A program made the translations under genes and the position numbers. A stretch of 64,000 nt of DNA from DASYQD01 sp963837455 (GTDB lineage: Bacteria > Acidobacteriota > Thermoanaerobaculia > Multivoradales > JAIOJS01): contig CAWINM010000008.1 of the NCBI GenBank assembly GCA_963837455.1, positions 1-64,000 on the forward strand, given 5' to 3'. The notes under the pieces were generated by a model that worked only from the letters and a program-made list of their open reading frames with translations, was not told the origin of the DNA and did no database searches. Below are positions 43,291 through 51,668 of the stretch, one piece after another (position 1 is the stretch's first letter; each line of letters begins with the position of its first letter).

Positions 43291-44733
43291 TCAGTTAGCG
43301 TAGCCCAGGGCGCGCAGCGCCCGCTCGGCGTCGTCGTCGACGGCGCCCTCCTTGGCGGTACGGCGCTCCGCCCCTGGTCGCGCCCAACGCAGCAAGGCGG
43401 CGCGCAGGCGACGCAGCTCGCCGGTGCGCAGGGCGGCGAGGTTGGTCGTCTCGCCGGGGTCGGCGGCGAGGTCGAAGAGCTCCCAGCCGCCGGGCACCGC
43501 CAGCGCACCACCGCGGCGGCCGAAGGCCTGGACGAGCTTCCAGCCGCCGTCCTGCACGCTGCGGAAGTAGTGCGGTCGCTCGCCGGCCTCGGAGTAGGCG
43601 TAGCGGGCGTCGCCGCCCCCCCCGGCACGCGGCGGCCTGGCGCCCAGCCAGGGCAGGAGGCTGCGGCCCTCGAGCCCGTGCACCTCGCGGCGCGGCGCCA
43701 CCAGCTCGCGCAACGTCGGGTAGAGGTCCACCAGCTCGACCGGCCGCTCGACGCGGCGACCGGCCGCCACGCCGTTGCCGAACAGCAGCAGCGGCACGCG
43801 CGCGGTGGTGTTGTACGGCTGCGGCCCGTGCTCGAACCAGGAGCCGTGCTCGCCCAGGCTCTCTCCGTGGTCGGCGGTGAAGATCACCAGCGCGTCGTCG
43901 AGCAGCCCGAGGGCGCGCGCATGTTCGAGCAGCTCGCCCACGTAGCGGTCGGCGAGCCGGACGTTGGCGTCGTACTGCGCCACGTAGTAGCGACGCTCGA
44001 GCTGCGACCCCAGGCGGTAGGCGCGGGCGACGTGATGCGGCACCTGATCCCGCGGCGCGCGCTGATACACGGCGTCGTCGAGGAAGGGGTTGGTGACGCC
44101 CTCCGGCAGCAGGTAGGGCGCATGCGGATCGGTGTAGTGCACCCAGACGAAGAGCTTGTCGTCGCGGGCGTGGCGGTCGAGCAGCGGCAGTGCCAGCTCG
44201 TTGACGCGCGGCGCGTGCACCAGGGCGCGGAAGACCTGCGCCTCCTGCGGGAACTGCCCGTCCCCCCAGGTCTGCAGGTACTCGTCGAAGCCGCGGTCCC
44301 ACCCCAGGCTCTTCCCCAGCACGGCATTCGAGACCACCGCCCCGGTGTGGTACCCGGCATCATGGAGGAGCTGCGGCAGCGTCAGATAGCGCGGCGGGAT
44401 CCGCAGCGCCGCCCGCTGCATCATTCCCGTCGTCTGCGGATAGCGGCCGGTGAACATCGAGGCGAACGAGGCCCCGGTCTTCGGCCACTGCGCCACCGTC
44501 GCCGCGAACAGCACGCCGGTGGGAGCGAGGGCGTCGAGGCGGGGCGTGGTCTGGCGCGGATAGCCGTACAGGCTGGTGTGGTCGGCGCGCAGGGTGTCGA
44601 CGGTGATGAGGAACACGCGCCGGGGCGCCGGCGGCGCCGGTCGTCGGCAGCCGACGAGCAGCAGGCAGGCGAGCAGCGGCGCAACGGCCAGGCGGGCGGC
44701 GATCGAGAACGGCACGCGAGGGAGACGGTTCAT
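43291..44733 (-). CDS. Alkaline-phosphatase-superfamily (sulfatase-fold) lipoprotein, Thr nucleophile
   Basis: 480 residues with a good lipobox (LLVGC, Cys29). 'RRVFLITVDTLRADHTSLYG' gives the first metal ligands. The nucleophile loop reads T86-G-A-S-F in place of C/S-x-P-x-R ('WPKTGASFASMFTGRYPQTT'), again excluding formylglycine. 'VIFTADHGESLGEHGSWFEH' and 'WVHYTDPHAPYLLPEG' are the remaining active-site blocks. The C-terminus ends 'ALRALGYAN', a common tail in this lipoprotein group. As with the 40384 gene, a phosphodiester- or phosphate-transfer role fits the Thr better than sulfate ester hydrolysis. The two proteins are paralogous. Intact. Confidence 0.87.
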   Translation of the reverse strand: MNRLPRVPFSIAARLAVAPLLACLLLVGCRRPAPPAPRRVFLITVDTLRADHTSLYGYPRQTTPRLDALAPTGVLFAATVAQWPKTGASFASMFTGRYPQTTGMMQRAALRIPPRYLTLPQLLHDAGYHTGAVVSNAVLGKSLGWDRGFDEYLQTWGDGQFPQEAQVFRALVHAPRVNELALPLLDRHARDDKLFVWVHYTDPHAPYLLPEGVTNPFLDDAVYQRAPRDQVPHHVARAYRLGSQLERRYYVAQYDANVRLADRYVGELLEHARALGLLDDALVIFTADHGESLGEHGSWFEHGPQPYNTTARVPLLLFGNGVAAGRRVERPVELVDLYPTLRELVAPRREVHGLEGRSLLPWLGARPPRAGGGGDARYAYSEAGERPHYFRSVQDGGWKLVQAFGRRGGALAVPGGWELFDLAADPGETTNLAALRTGELRRLRAALLRWARPGAERRTAKEGAVDDDAERALRALGYAN

Positions 44734-44771
44734 CGGCGGGAGAACGAGGCGACTGCCGGGGGCGGAAATCC

Positions 44772-44777
44772 TACACT
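44772..44777 (+). promoter_or_regulatory. -10-like TACACT, 8 bases before GTG 44786
   Basis: TACACT, 8 bases, GTG. Supports GTG 44786 as the glycoside hydrolase start. Confidence 0.4.
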
Positions 44778-44785
44778 ACGCGCTC

Positions 44786-46102
44786 GTGCCGCCGCTGCGC
44801 GTCCACCCCGCCAACCCCTGCTGGCTCGCCGACGCCGGGGGGCGAGCCGTCTTCCTCACGGGCTCGCACCACTGGGACGTGCTGGTCGACAATGGCGAGC
44901 GCCCGGGCGCCTTCGACTACGAGGGGTACCTCGACCGCCTCGCCGGCTGGGGGCACAGCTGCGTCCGCATGTGGGCGCACGAGGCCTGGGTACACGACCT
45001 CTCGCACTCGCCCTGGCAGCGGCCGGGACCAGGCAGCGCCGCCGACGGCCGCCCGCGCTACGACCTCGAGCGCTTCGACGACGCCTACTTCGCCCGTCTG
45101 CGCGAGCGGGTGGCGCGCGCCGGCGAGCGCGGGCTGCACGTCATCGTCATGCTCTTCAACGGCTGGTCGCTGCGCGACAACGGCGACGGCAACCCCTGGC
45201 CGCGTCACCCTTTCCACCCCGACAACAACCGCAACGGCATCGACGGCGATCCCGACGACCGCGGCAACGGCGACGACGTGCACAGCCTGCGCATCCCCGC
45301 TGTCACCCGCCTGCAGCGGCTCTACGTCGAGCGTGTGGTCGAGGCGGTGGGCGACCTCGACTGCGTGCTGTGGGAGATCGCCAACGAGAGCCCGGCCTCC
45401 TCCCGCGACTGGCAGCGCCACCTGCTGCGGCACCTGCGTGCCTGCGACGCCGCCCGGGCCGCGGCCGCCGGTGGAGCGGCCCACCCGGCGGGTCTCACCT
45501 CCTGCTTCCCCGGTGGCGACAACCGCGACCTCCTCTCGAGCCCCGCCGACTGGGCATCGCCCAATCGCCATGGCGGCTGGATGCGCACGCCCCCCGCGAA
45601 CGACGGCAGCAAGGTCGTCCTGCTCGACAGCGATCACCTGTGGGGGATCGGCGGCGACGCGCCCTGGGTCTGGCGGGCCTTCCTGCGGGGTCACCAGCCG
45701 CTCTACATGGACCCTCTCGACGGCGACCGCGGGCGCGAGGCGGCGCGTCAGGCGATGGGTGTCGCGCGCCGCCTCGCCGGCCGCATCGACCTCGGCGCGC
45801 TGGCGCCGCGACCGGAGCTGGCGAGCAGCGGCTGCTGCCTCGCCGGGCCCGGGGGTGGAGACGCACCGCTGGTGGCCTGGGCGCCGCGGGGACGCGTGCG
45901 CGTGGACCTGCGTGGCATCGGCGGCCCGCTGGCGGCGGAGTGGATCCAGCCGGTGATCGGCAGCTCGGTCCCCGCGCCTCCCCTGGCCGGCGGCGCCGTG
46001 GTGGGCCTGAACGCCCCCTGGTCCGGCGCGGCCGCGCTGCTGCTCACCCCGCGAGCGCCCACGGCGCCTGCGGCGGAGGCACCGACCTCCCCGCCGTCCT
46101 AG
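44786..46102 (+). CDS. TIM-barrel glycoside hydrolase, clan GH-A-like
   Basis: 438 residues from GTG 44786. The opening 'HPANPCWLADAGGRAVFLTG' and 'SHHWDVLVDNG' followed by 'FDYEGYLDRLAGWGHSCVRM' match cellulase-like TIM barrels of the uncharacterised group often annotated as putative collagen-binding-domain or DUF4038-type hydrolases. 'LDCVLWEIANES' places the acid/base Glu at about residue 201 in the N-E motif; 'SDHLWGIGGDAPWVWRAFLR' follows. The last 90 residues look like a small beta-sandwich. No signal peptide is visible, which is unusual for a polysaccharide-degrading enzyme, so it may act on an intracellular glycan or the start may be wrong. Confidence 0.78.
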   Translation: MPPLRVHPANPCWLADAGGRAVFLTGSHHWDVLVDNGERPGAFDYEGYLDRLAGWGHSCVRMWAHEAWVHDLSHSPWQRPGPGSAADGRPRYDLERFDDAYFARLRERVARAGERGLHVIVMLFNGWSLRDNGDGNPWPRHPFHPDNNRNGIDGDPDDRGNGDDVHSLRIPAVTRLQRLYVERVVEAVGDLDCVLWEIANESPASSRDWQRHLLRHLRACDAARAAAAGGAAHPAGLTSCFPGGDNRDLLSSPADWASPNRHGGWMRTPPANDGSKVVLLDSDHLWGIGGDAPWVWRAFLRGHQPLYMDPLDGDRGREAARQAMGVARRLAGRIDLGALAPRPELASSGCCLAGPGGGDAPLVAWAPRGRVRVDLRGIGGPLAAEWIQPVIGSSVPAPPLAGGAVVGLNAPWSGAAALLLTPRAPTAPAAEAPTSPPS

Positions 46103-46263
46103 CCGGTGGCGGAGTTGCGAAACCCTGGCGTCCGCGGGAGGCCGCAACGTCGGCCCACCCGGTGTGCCCGAGTTGGAGCCCGCTGGCGGCCGGCGACCCT
46201 CGCCACTGCAGGGGAGCGTTCGCGTTCACGGCGGCCCTAGCCGCGCACCCCGCGCTTCCTGGC

Positions 46264-47442
46264 CTACGGCGCCGCGCCCCGCGCGTCGCGGAGCAGCGCC
46301 GCCGCCACCTGCCGCGCCAGCAGCTCGTACCCCAGGGGCGTCAGGTGCTGGTCGATGGGGTAGTAGACCCGCTCGCCACGCGCCAGCGCTGCCGCCAGCG
46401 CCTCGCTGGTGTCGACGACGGGGATGCCGTGGCGGGAGAACATGGCGGCGAACAGCCGGTTCGGGCGCCGCGCGTCCTGATCGCGCGGGTCCACGCCGAG
46501 CTCCGCGTGGAGCACCCGCCAGGCGCCTGGATCGACCTGCGGCAGGGAGGGCACCAGCACCGCCAGCAGCCGCGTGTGGTGACGCCCGGCGCGCGCCGCC
46601 AGCTCGCCGATGGCGCGCTCGCTGGCGGCGGCGCCGGCCGCTAGCGCGGGAGGCAGGCTGGCGCCGTAGAGCGCCAGCTCGCCGCGCCGCTGCCGTCGCG
46701 CCCACGGCTCGGCGAGGCCGAGACGATGGCGCAGCGGCCCGTCGAGCAACGAGGCCTTGAGCAGACGGAAGAGGTGCGAGTGGTAGTAGAGCCAGCGGCG
46801 CGCCGCCGCGCTGGCGCTGCCGCGCCCCTCCCCGTCCACCACCAACTCGCCGCCGACCACACGCACCGTCGACCCGGGCGCCGCGTCCTGCAGGTCGTTG
46901 GCGAGGAACGCGGCGATCACCACGACGTCAGGTGCCATTGGCACTCCCCATTGCGCGTACCAGGCAGCCTCGTCCGGCAGGCCGTAGCCCGGTGCGCCGG
47001 CGTTCCACACCTCGGCCACCACGCCCTCGGCGCGCAGGTCGGCCGCCAGGCGGACCGGATAGGTCTCCGACTCGGCGGCGCCGACGCCGAAGGTGAAGGA
47101 GTCGCCGAGGGCGAGAACGGCGAGCGCCTCGCGACGATCGTCGTGGGCCGGTGACCGCAGCGTGGGAGCGGCCCTCCGTGCCGGCTCGGGGCCACGCATG
47201 CCGAGGCCGTTGACGCGCACCGCGTGGCGGAACTCTACGAGGTTCGAGAGCTCGCCACGGTAGCCGGGCCGCAGGCGGTAGCGCCGCGGCGGGTCGGGCA
47301 CGTAGAGCCCGGGCGGCCTGATGGTCATCACCTCCTGCGGCCGCAGCAGACGGATCAGCAGCTCGCCGGCAAGGAGCGCGACGACGACGCTGGCGGCCAC
47401 GAGGCCCAGGCGCAGCAACCGGCTTCGGGCCGTCGTCGACAC
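46264..47442 (-). CDS. Membrane-anchored SGNH/GDSL hydrolase
   Basis: 392 residues. One N-terminal helix ('LRLGLVAASVVVALLAGELL', about 8-27) is followed by 'RYRLRPGYRGELSNLVEFRH', then the SGNH domain with 'LAVLALGDSFTFGVGAAESE' and 'VWNAGAPGYGLPDEAAWYAQ'. The terminal Asp/His block is 'YPIDQHLTPLGYELLARQV'. Its build is the same as the 30698 protein, so the two are paralogues. It is probably an acyl-ester hydrolase or transferase on surface glycans. GTG 47442 is favoured by TACGAT 6 bases upstream over the ATG at 47556. It is divergent from the glycosyltransferase at 47513. Confidence 0.88.
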   Translation of the reverse strand: MSTTARSRLLRLGLVAASVVVALLAGELLIRLLRPQEVMTIRPPGLYVPDPPRRYRLRPGYRGELSNLVEFRHAVRVNGLGMRGPEPARRAAPTLRSPAHDDRREALAVLALGDSFTFGVGAAESETYPVRLAADLRAEGVVAEVWNAGAPGYGLPDEAAWYAQWGVPMAPDVVVIAAFLANDLQDAAPGSTVRVVGGELVVDGEGRGSASAAARRWLYYHSHLFRLLKASLLDGPLRHRLGLAEPWARRQRRGELALYGASLPPALAAGAAASERAIGELAARAGRHHTRLLAVLVPSLPQVDPGAWRVLHAELGVDPRDQDARRPNRLFAAMFSRHGIPVVDTSEALAAALARGERVYYPIDQHLTPLGYELLARQVAAALLRDARGAAP

Positions 47443-47448
47443 CGGCGG

Positions 47449-47454
47449 ATCGTA
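47449..47454 (-). promoter_or_regulatory. -10-like TACGAT, 6 bases before GTG 47442
   Basis: Minus-strand TACGAT, 6 bases, GTG. Decides the SGNH start. Confidence 0.5.
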
Positions 47455-47498
47455 GCCCAGCAGGGCCGGAGCGCCGTTGTCGCCACCGCCGCCTGTGC

Positions 47499-47504
47499 TT
47501 GAAT
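47499..47504 (+). promoter_or_regulatory. -10-like TTGAAT, 8 bases before ATG 47513
   Basis: A weaker variant (TTGAAT) at the same spacing, divergent from the TACGAT of the neighbouring gene. Confidence 0.3.
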
Positions 47505-47512
47505 GGCGCCGC

Positions 47513-48493
47513 ATGGAACCGCCGGCCGCGCCACGCGTCGCCGCCGTCGTCGTCAACTACGACGGCAAGGAGGTCACCCGCGACGCGGTGGCGAGCCTGC
47601 GGCGGATGACCTACCCGCGCTGGGACCTGGTGGTGCTCGACAACGGCTCGCGCGACGGCTCGCCGGAGGCACTCGGCGCGGCCTTCCCCGACCTGCGGCA
47701 GCTGCGGCTGCCCGTCAACCACGGCAGCGCCAGCGGCTATGCAGCCGGCCTGCGCTGGGCCTTTGCCCGAAGCTACGACTACGTGCTCCTGCTCAACAAC
47801 GACGTCGAGGTCGAGCCCGACCTGCTCGACGAGCTGGTGGCCACCGCCGAGCGCGACCCACGCGCCGGCGCGGTGGGCCCCAAGTGCTACTTCCATGGCG
47901 CCGGCAGGCGGCTGTGGTCCGCCGGTGGCATCCTGCGCTTCCGCGAGGCGGTCACCCGCGAGCGCGGTCACCGCGAGCTCGACCGCGGCCAGTACGACCG
48001 CGAGGGCGCCGTCGACTACGTCAACGGCTGCGCCATCCTGGTGCGCCGTGCCGCCGCCGAAGCGGTGGGGGCGTGGGATCCCCTCTACTTCATCTGTGTC
48101 GACGATGCCGACTTCTGCACCCGTCTCTCCCGCGCCGGCTGGCGCTGTCTCTATGCGCCGCGCGCCGTGCTCTACCACCGAGTCGCCTGGACCACCGGCG
48201 GCTACACCCCCCAACGCAACTTCCAGCTCGGCAGGAGCAGCGCGCTCTACGTGCGCCGCTACGGCAACGCCTGGCAGCGGGCCCGCTTCTGGGCCTTCGC
48301 CCTCGCTGCTCTCGTCGTCGGCTTCCTGCGCGAGCTGCCGCGCCACAACCAGGCGGCGGCCGTCGCCAAGTTGCGCGGCGCCCTTGCCGGCTGGCGCGAG
48401 TCGCTGCCGCCACCGCCGGCTCTGGGGCCGCCGCCGCCGGAGCTCGAGGAGCTACCCGCGCCCGCCGCACGGACCGGTCGAGAGGGCGGCTGA
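47513..48493 (+). CDS. Family 2 glycosyltransferase (rhamnosyltransferase-like)
   Basis: 326 residues, intact. 'RVAAVVVNYDGKEVTRDAVA' and 'LVVLDNGSRDGSPEAL' form the nucleotide site. 'YDYVLLLNNDVEVEPDLLDE' is the metal-binding DxD equivalent (NND), and 'FICVDDADFCTRLSRAGWRC' is the acceptor-side motif. A C-terminal amphipathic or membrane-touching helix follows ('FWAFALAALVVGFLRELPRH'), with a Pro-rich tail. It is of the WsaF/rhamnosyltransferase-like GT2 group used in O-antigen and exopolysaccharide synthesis. It reads towards the polytopic protein after a 197-base gap. Confidence 0.92.
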   Translation: MEPPAAPRVAAVVVNYDGKEVTRDAVASLRRMTYPRWDLVVLDNGSRDGSPEALGAAFPDLRQLRLPVNHGSASGYAAGLRWAFARSYDYVLLLNNDVEVEPDLLDELVATAERDPRAGAVGPKCYFHGAGRRLWSAGGILRFREAVTRERGHRELDRGQYDREGAVDYVNGCAILVRRAAAEAVGAWDPLYFICVDDADFCTRLSRAGWRCLYAPRAVLYHRVAWTTGGYTPQRNFQLGRSSALYVRRYGNAWQRARFWAFALAALVVGFLRELPRHNQAAAVAKLRGALAGWRESLPPPPALGPPPPELEELPAPAARTGREGG

Positions 48494-48676
48494 GCGCTCC
48501 CGGGCTGCCGGAGCGGCTCGTCGCTGCCGCGGAGCGCGCCGCGATCGCCACCGCGCCCACCGTCGTCCTCCTGGCAATCGTCGTCACGCCGAGCGCGCGT
48601 GGCGCAGCGCGCCGCGTCCGCGACGCCCGCGGTTGAGCTATCTGCCCTGCCGGCGAGCGACCTCCGAGACGGCTGT

Positions 48677-48682
48677 TATGCT
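48677..48682 (+). promoter_or_regulatory. -10-like TATGCT, 8 bases before GTG 48691
   Basis: TATGCT, 8 bases, GTG. Leaderless-like start of the three-gene unit ending at 53470. Confidence 0.4.
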
Positions 48683-48690
48683 GCCGCGCC

Positions 48691-51072
48691 GTGACCTCGA
48701 CAGCGCGGCTCGGCCTGCTCGGTCTCTCGGCCTTCCTGCTGCTCTTTCCGCTCACGCTGGCCCGGCCGGGGTTGCCGACCCACCTCAAGGCCGACGAGGC
48801 CGCCTACTACGGCATGGCGATGTCGCTCGCGCACGACGGCGACCTCGTCTTCGGGCCGCGCGACGTCGACCGCTTCTTCCTCGAGCTCCCCTACCAGCCG
48901 GTCAACAACCTCATCCTCATGAGCGCCGACGGCTGGCACACGGTCACCTACGGCAAGCCCTACGTCTACTCGCTGCTCGCGGCACCGTTCGCGCGCCTCT
49001 TCGGTGGAGCCCACGGTCTGCTCTGCTGCAACACCCTGCTCCTGCTGGCGATGATCTGGATGGGCGCCGGCTATCTGCGACGCCACAACGACGACGGGCT
49101 GGCGGTGCTCTACAGCACCGGCTTCTTCGTCCTCTCGGTGGGGTTCGTCTACGTCTACTGGCTGCAGCCCGAGGTCTTCAACATGGCGGCGGTCACCGCC
49201 TGTCTCTTCTTCGGCCTCCCCCGCGACGGCGAGGGGGAAGGGTTGCCGCGCCCGCGGCGGGTCCTCCTCGGTGCCGTGGTTTCGGGGGCGGCGCTCGCCC
49301 TCGCCATCTACAACAAGCCGATGCTGGCGCTCCTCGGCGTGGCCCCGCTGTGGACGTGGGCGCGCGAGCGGCGGTGGCGGCCGGCGCTCGCCTGGGTGGG
49401 GGGCGCCACCGCCTGCCTGGCGCTGGTGGCAGGCGGAGCGCAAGCGCTCACCGGCACCCCCACCGCCTACCTCGGGGTGCAGCGCGGCGGCTTCACCCTC
49501 TGCGCGCCGGGGACGATGCCGGTGCTGCCGACGCCGGTGGACGTCACCCCGGCAGCGACGCCTGGCGCGAGCCAGGCGTCGAGGGCGGCCACCGCCACGG
49601 CGGCTCGCGCCGTGCCGAGCCCACCCGCGCCGGGAGCCCCGGCTGTCGCCGCCACCCCCGGCGCGACCGACGCCGGCGGCAGCGCTGCCGCCGTGGCCGC
49701 CTCGCCGACGGGCAACAGCTACAGCTGGCTCTTCCGGGTCCCCGACACGTCGCCGAGCGAATTCGCCGACAACGTCCTCTACTTCCTGCTCGGACGCCAC
49801 ACCGGGCTCCTCCTCTACATGCCGTTCGCGGCGCTCTCGGTGCTGCTCTTCCTCCTCCACGCCCGCCGCTCGGGGGTGCGCTGGCTGCTGCTCGGCAGCA
49901 CCACCGCCATCGCCCTCTTCTTCCTCCTGCTCATCGCCTGGAACTGGCAGGGGGGCGGCGGCTTCGTCGGCAACCGCTACTTCGTCAACGTCTACCCCGC
50001 CTTCCTCTTCCTCGTCACTCGCATCCGCCCCCGCCTGCTGGTGCCTGCGGGCTACGCCATCGCGGGGGTGTTCCTCTCCCCCCTCCTGCTCTCCCCGTTC
50101 GGCCTCCCCGGGTCCGAGCCGACGCTGCAGATGCACGTGCGCGGCATCCCCTACCGCTGGTTCCCGCTCGAGCTGACGCTGCGCAACGTGCCCGGCTACC
50201 AGCGGGTGCCGCTCGACGACGTCCGGCTGATCGGCCGCAAGGACGTCGTGCTGCCGCAGGGCGGTGAGGTGTGGGTGGCGGCGGCGACGCCGGTGGAGCT
50301 CTATCTCCTCGCCGACCATCCCCTCGGACGCCTCGCCTTCGCCGTCACCAGCCCGTCGCCGGGGAACCGCATCGGCGCAGCCATGGGGAGCTGGCACGAG
50401 AGCTTCGAGCTCGGCGTCGGGGAATCGCGTCGGATCGAGGTGCCGCCGCAGCAACCGACGCGCCGCTGGACGATCAAGACGGGCACTCTCTACGCCTACC
50501 GTCTGACCATCGAGACCAGCACCGGCCGCCCCCGCCTCTGGGAACGCGAGCTCCCGGCCCGTGCCTGTCCCGACTGGCCGTGGCAGCCGCGGCAGCCCGA
50601 CTCCTTCTACACCGGCGCGGCGCTCGCCTATCTGGGCAACCCGGCGGGCCTCGACGCCGACGTCTTCGCCGCCCGCTGGGAGCGGGTGGCCGTGCCCGCG
50701 CAGGTGCGGGCGGGCGCCCTCTTCGTCGTCCACTCCACGGTCCGCAACGGCAGCCGCGCCCCCTGGCGCAACCACGGCGGCGCACGCGTGCGGCTCGCCT
50801 ACCACTGGCTCGACGCCGCCGGCACCATGGTGGTGCGCGACGGCGAACGCACCGACCTCCCGCAGCCCCTGCCGCCCGGTGGCCGGCTGCGGGCCGACCT
50901 CGAGGTGGTGGCGCCCTCCCGCCCGGGCCGCTATACCCTCGTGCTCGACCCGGTGTTCGAGCAGGTGGCGTGGTTCTCGGACCGCGACCGTGGCGCCGCA
51001 TACCGGGCCGCGGTGGACGTGCTGCCGTCGTCCACCGCCGCGGCGGCGCCGACCCCCCGGAGTGGCCGCTGA
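48691..51072 (+). CDS. Large polytopic GT-C-like membrane protein
   Basis: 793 residues, intact. It starts with a helix, then the acidic first periplasmic loop 'HLKADEAAYYGMAMSLAHDG', 'TVTYGKPYVYSLLAAPFARL', about ten helices and 'GGGFVGNRYFVNVYPAFLFL'. A soluble C-terminal half (about 480-790) is beta-rich. Between helices, residues about 285-345 form an Ala/Pro/Thr-rich linker. It is the full-length relative of the damaged gene at 28895-30705. The DE loop is typical of GT39/GT83-like enzymes that use polyprenyl-phosphate sugars, such as the product of the GT2 at 27808. It is the first gene of a tight unit with the serine-acetyltransferase-like and VWFA-related genes. Confidence 0.82.
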   Translation: MTSTARLGLLGLSAFLLLFPLTLARPGLPTHLKADEAAYYGMAMSLAHDGDLVFGPRDVDRFFLELPYQPVNNLILMSADGWHTVTYGKPYVYSLLAAPFARLFGGAHGLLCCNTLLLLAMIWMGAGYLRRHNDDGLAVLYSTGFFVLSVGFVYVYWLQPEVFNMAAVTACLFFGLPRDGEGEGLPRPRRVLLGAVVSGAALALAIYNKPMLALLGVAPLWTWARERRWRPALAWVGGATACLALVAGGAQALTGTPTAYLGVQRGGFTLCAPGTMPVLPTPVDVTPAATPGASQASRAATATAARAVPSPPAPGAPAVAATPGATDAGGSAAAVAASPTGNSYSWLFRVPDTSPSEFADNVLYFLLGRHTGLLLYMPFAALSVLLFLLHARRSGVRWLLLGSTTAIALFFLLLIAWNWQGGGGFVGNRYFVNVYPAFLFLVTRIRPRLLVPAGYAIAGVFLSPLLLSPFGLPGSEPTLQMHVRGIPYRWFPLELTLRNVPGYQRVPLDDVRLIGRKDVVLPQGGEVWVAAATPVELYLLADHPLGRLAFAVTSPSPGNRIGAAMGSWHESFELGVGESRRIEVPPQQPTRRWTIKTGTLYAYRLTIETSTGRPRLWERELPARACPDWPWQPRQPDSFYTGAALAYLGNPAGLDADVFAARWERVAVPAQVRAGALFVVHSTVRNGSRAPWRNHGGARVRLAYHWLDAAGTMVVRDGERTDLPQPLPPGGRLRADLEVVAPSRPGRYTLVLDPVFEQVAWFSDRDRGAAYRAAVDVLPSSTAAAAPTPRSGR
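49540..49722 (+). repeat. Ala/Pro/Thr-rich low-complexity coding tract
   Basis: About 60 codons of mostly Ala, Pro, Thr, Ser and Gly within the polytopic protein, placed between predicted membrane helices; the equivalent region of its 28895 relative lacks it. Confidence 0.7.
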
Positions 51073-51074
51073 CG

Positions 51075-51668
51075 ATGCTCGACAACCTGCGCCAGGACAC
51101 CCGCCGGCTGCTGCTCATCAAGCGCAAGCCGTTCCCCTGGTACGTGCTCGAGTCGCTGCTCTTCGAGACCGGCTACCAGGCGGTGCTGCTGCACCGCATG
51201 GCGCACTGGTGCAAGCGCCACCGCCTGCCGGCGCTGGGCCCGGCCCTCGCTCGCCTCAACCAGTTCCTGACCGGCGTCGACATCGGACCCGGCGCCGCGA
51301 TCGGACCCGGGCTGATGATCGTCCATGGGCAGGGAATCGTCGTCGGCGGCTACGCGCGGATCGGCCGCAACGCCATTCTCCTGCAGCAGGTGACCATCGG
51401 CTCGCCCGATCCCGGCCACCGCGAGGCGATGCCGGTCATCGGCGACGACGTCTTCATCGGCGCCGGCGCCAAGCTGATCGGCGCCATCCAGGTGGGCGAC
51501 GGCGCCTTCATCGGCGTCAATGCGGTGGTGGCGCAGGACGTGCCGCCCCGCAGCCGGGTGGTGGTTCGCGGCGGCGTCGAGGTGACGCCCCGGCGCGACC
51601 TGCCGGCAGTGGCCGGAGGGTCCGACGCCGCGGCGCCCTCTAACCATGAGGAGGACCCGCATCGATGA
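51075..51668 (+). CDS. Serine O-acetyltransferase-like hexapeptide protein
   Basis: 197 residues. The N-terminal helical part ('MLDNLRQDTRRLLLIKRKPF') is followed by a left-handed beta-helix: 'GVDIGPGAAIGPGLMIVHGQ' with the catalytic His, 'GIVVGGYARIGRNAILLQQV', 'VIGDDVFIGAGAKLIGAIQV' and 'GAFIGVNAVVAQDVPPRSRV'. This is the CysE/EpsC-type fold, but the N-terminal domain is short. Among surface-polysaccharide genes an O-acetyltransferase for sugars is as likely as a cysteine-pathway enzyme. It starts 3 bases after the previous stop and overlaps the next gene by four bases. Confidence 0.87.
   Translation: MLDNLRQDTRRLLLIKRKPFPWYVLESLLFETGYQAVLLHRMAHWCKRHRLPALGPALARLNQFLTGVDIGPGAAIGPGLMIVHGQGIVVGGYARIGRNAILLQQVTIGSPDPGHREAMPVIGDDVFIGAGAKLIGAIQVGDGAFIGVNAVVAQDVPPRSRVVVRGGVEVTPRRDLPAVAGGSDAAAPSNHEEDPHR

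Noticed and set aside
40384..44733. Naming both sulfatase-fold lipoproteins arylsulfatases
   Set aside because: The formylglycine Cys/Ser and motif Arg are absent in both.
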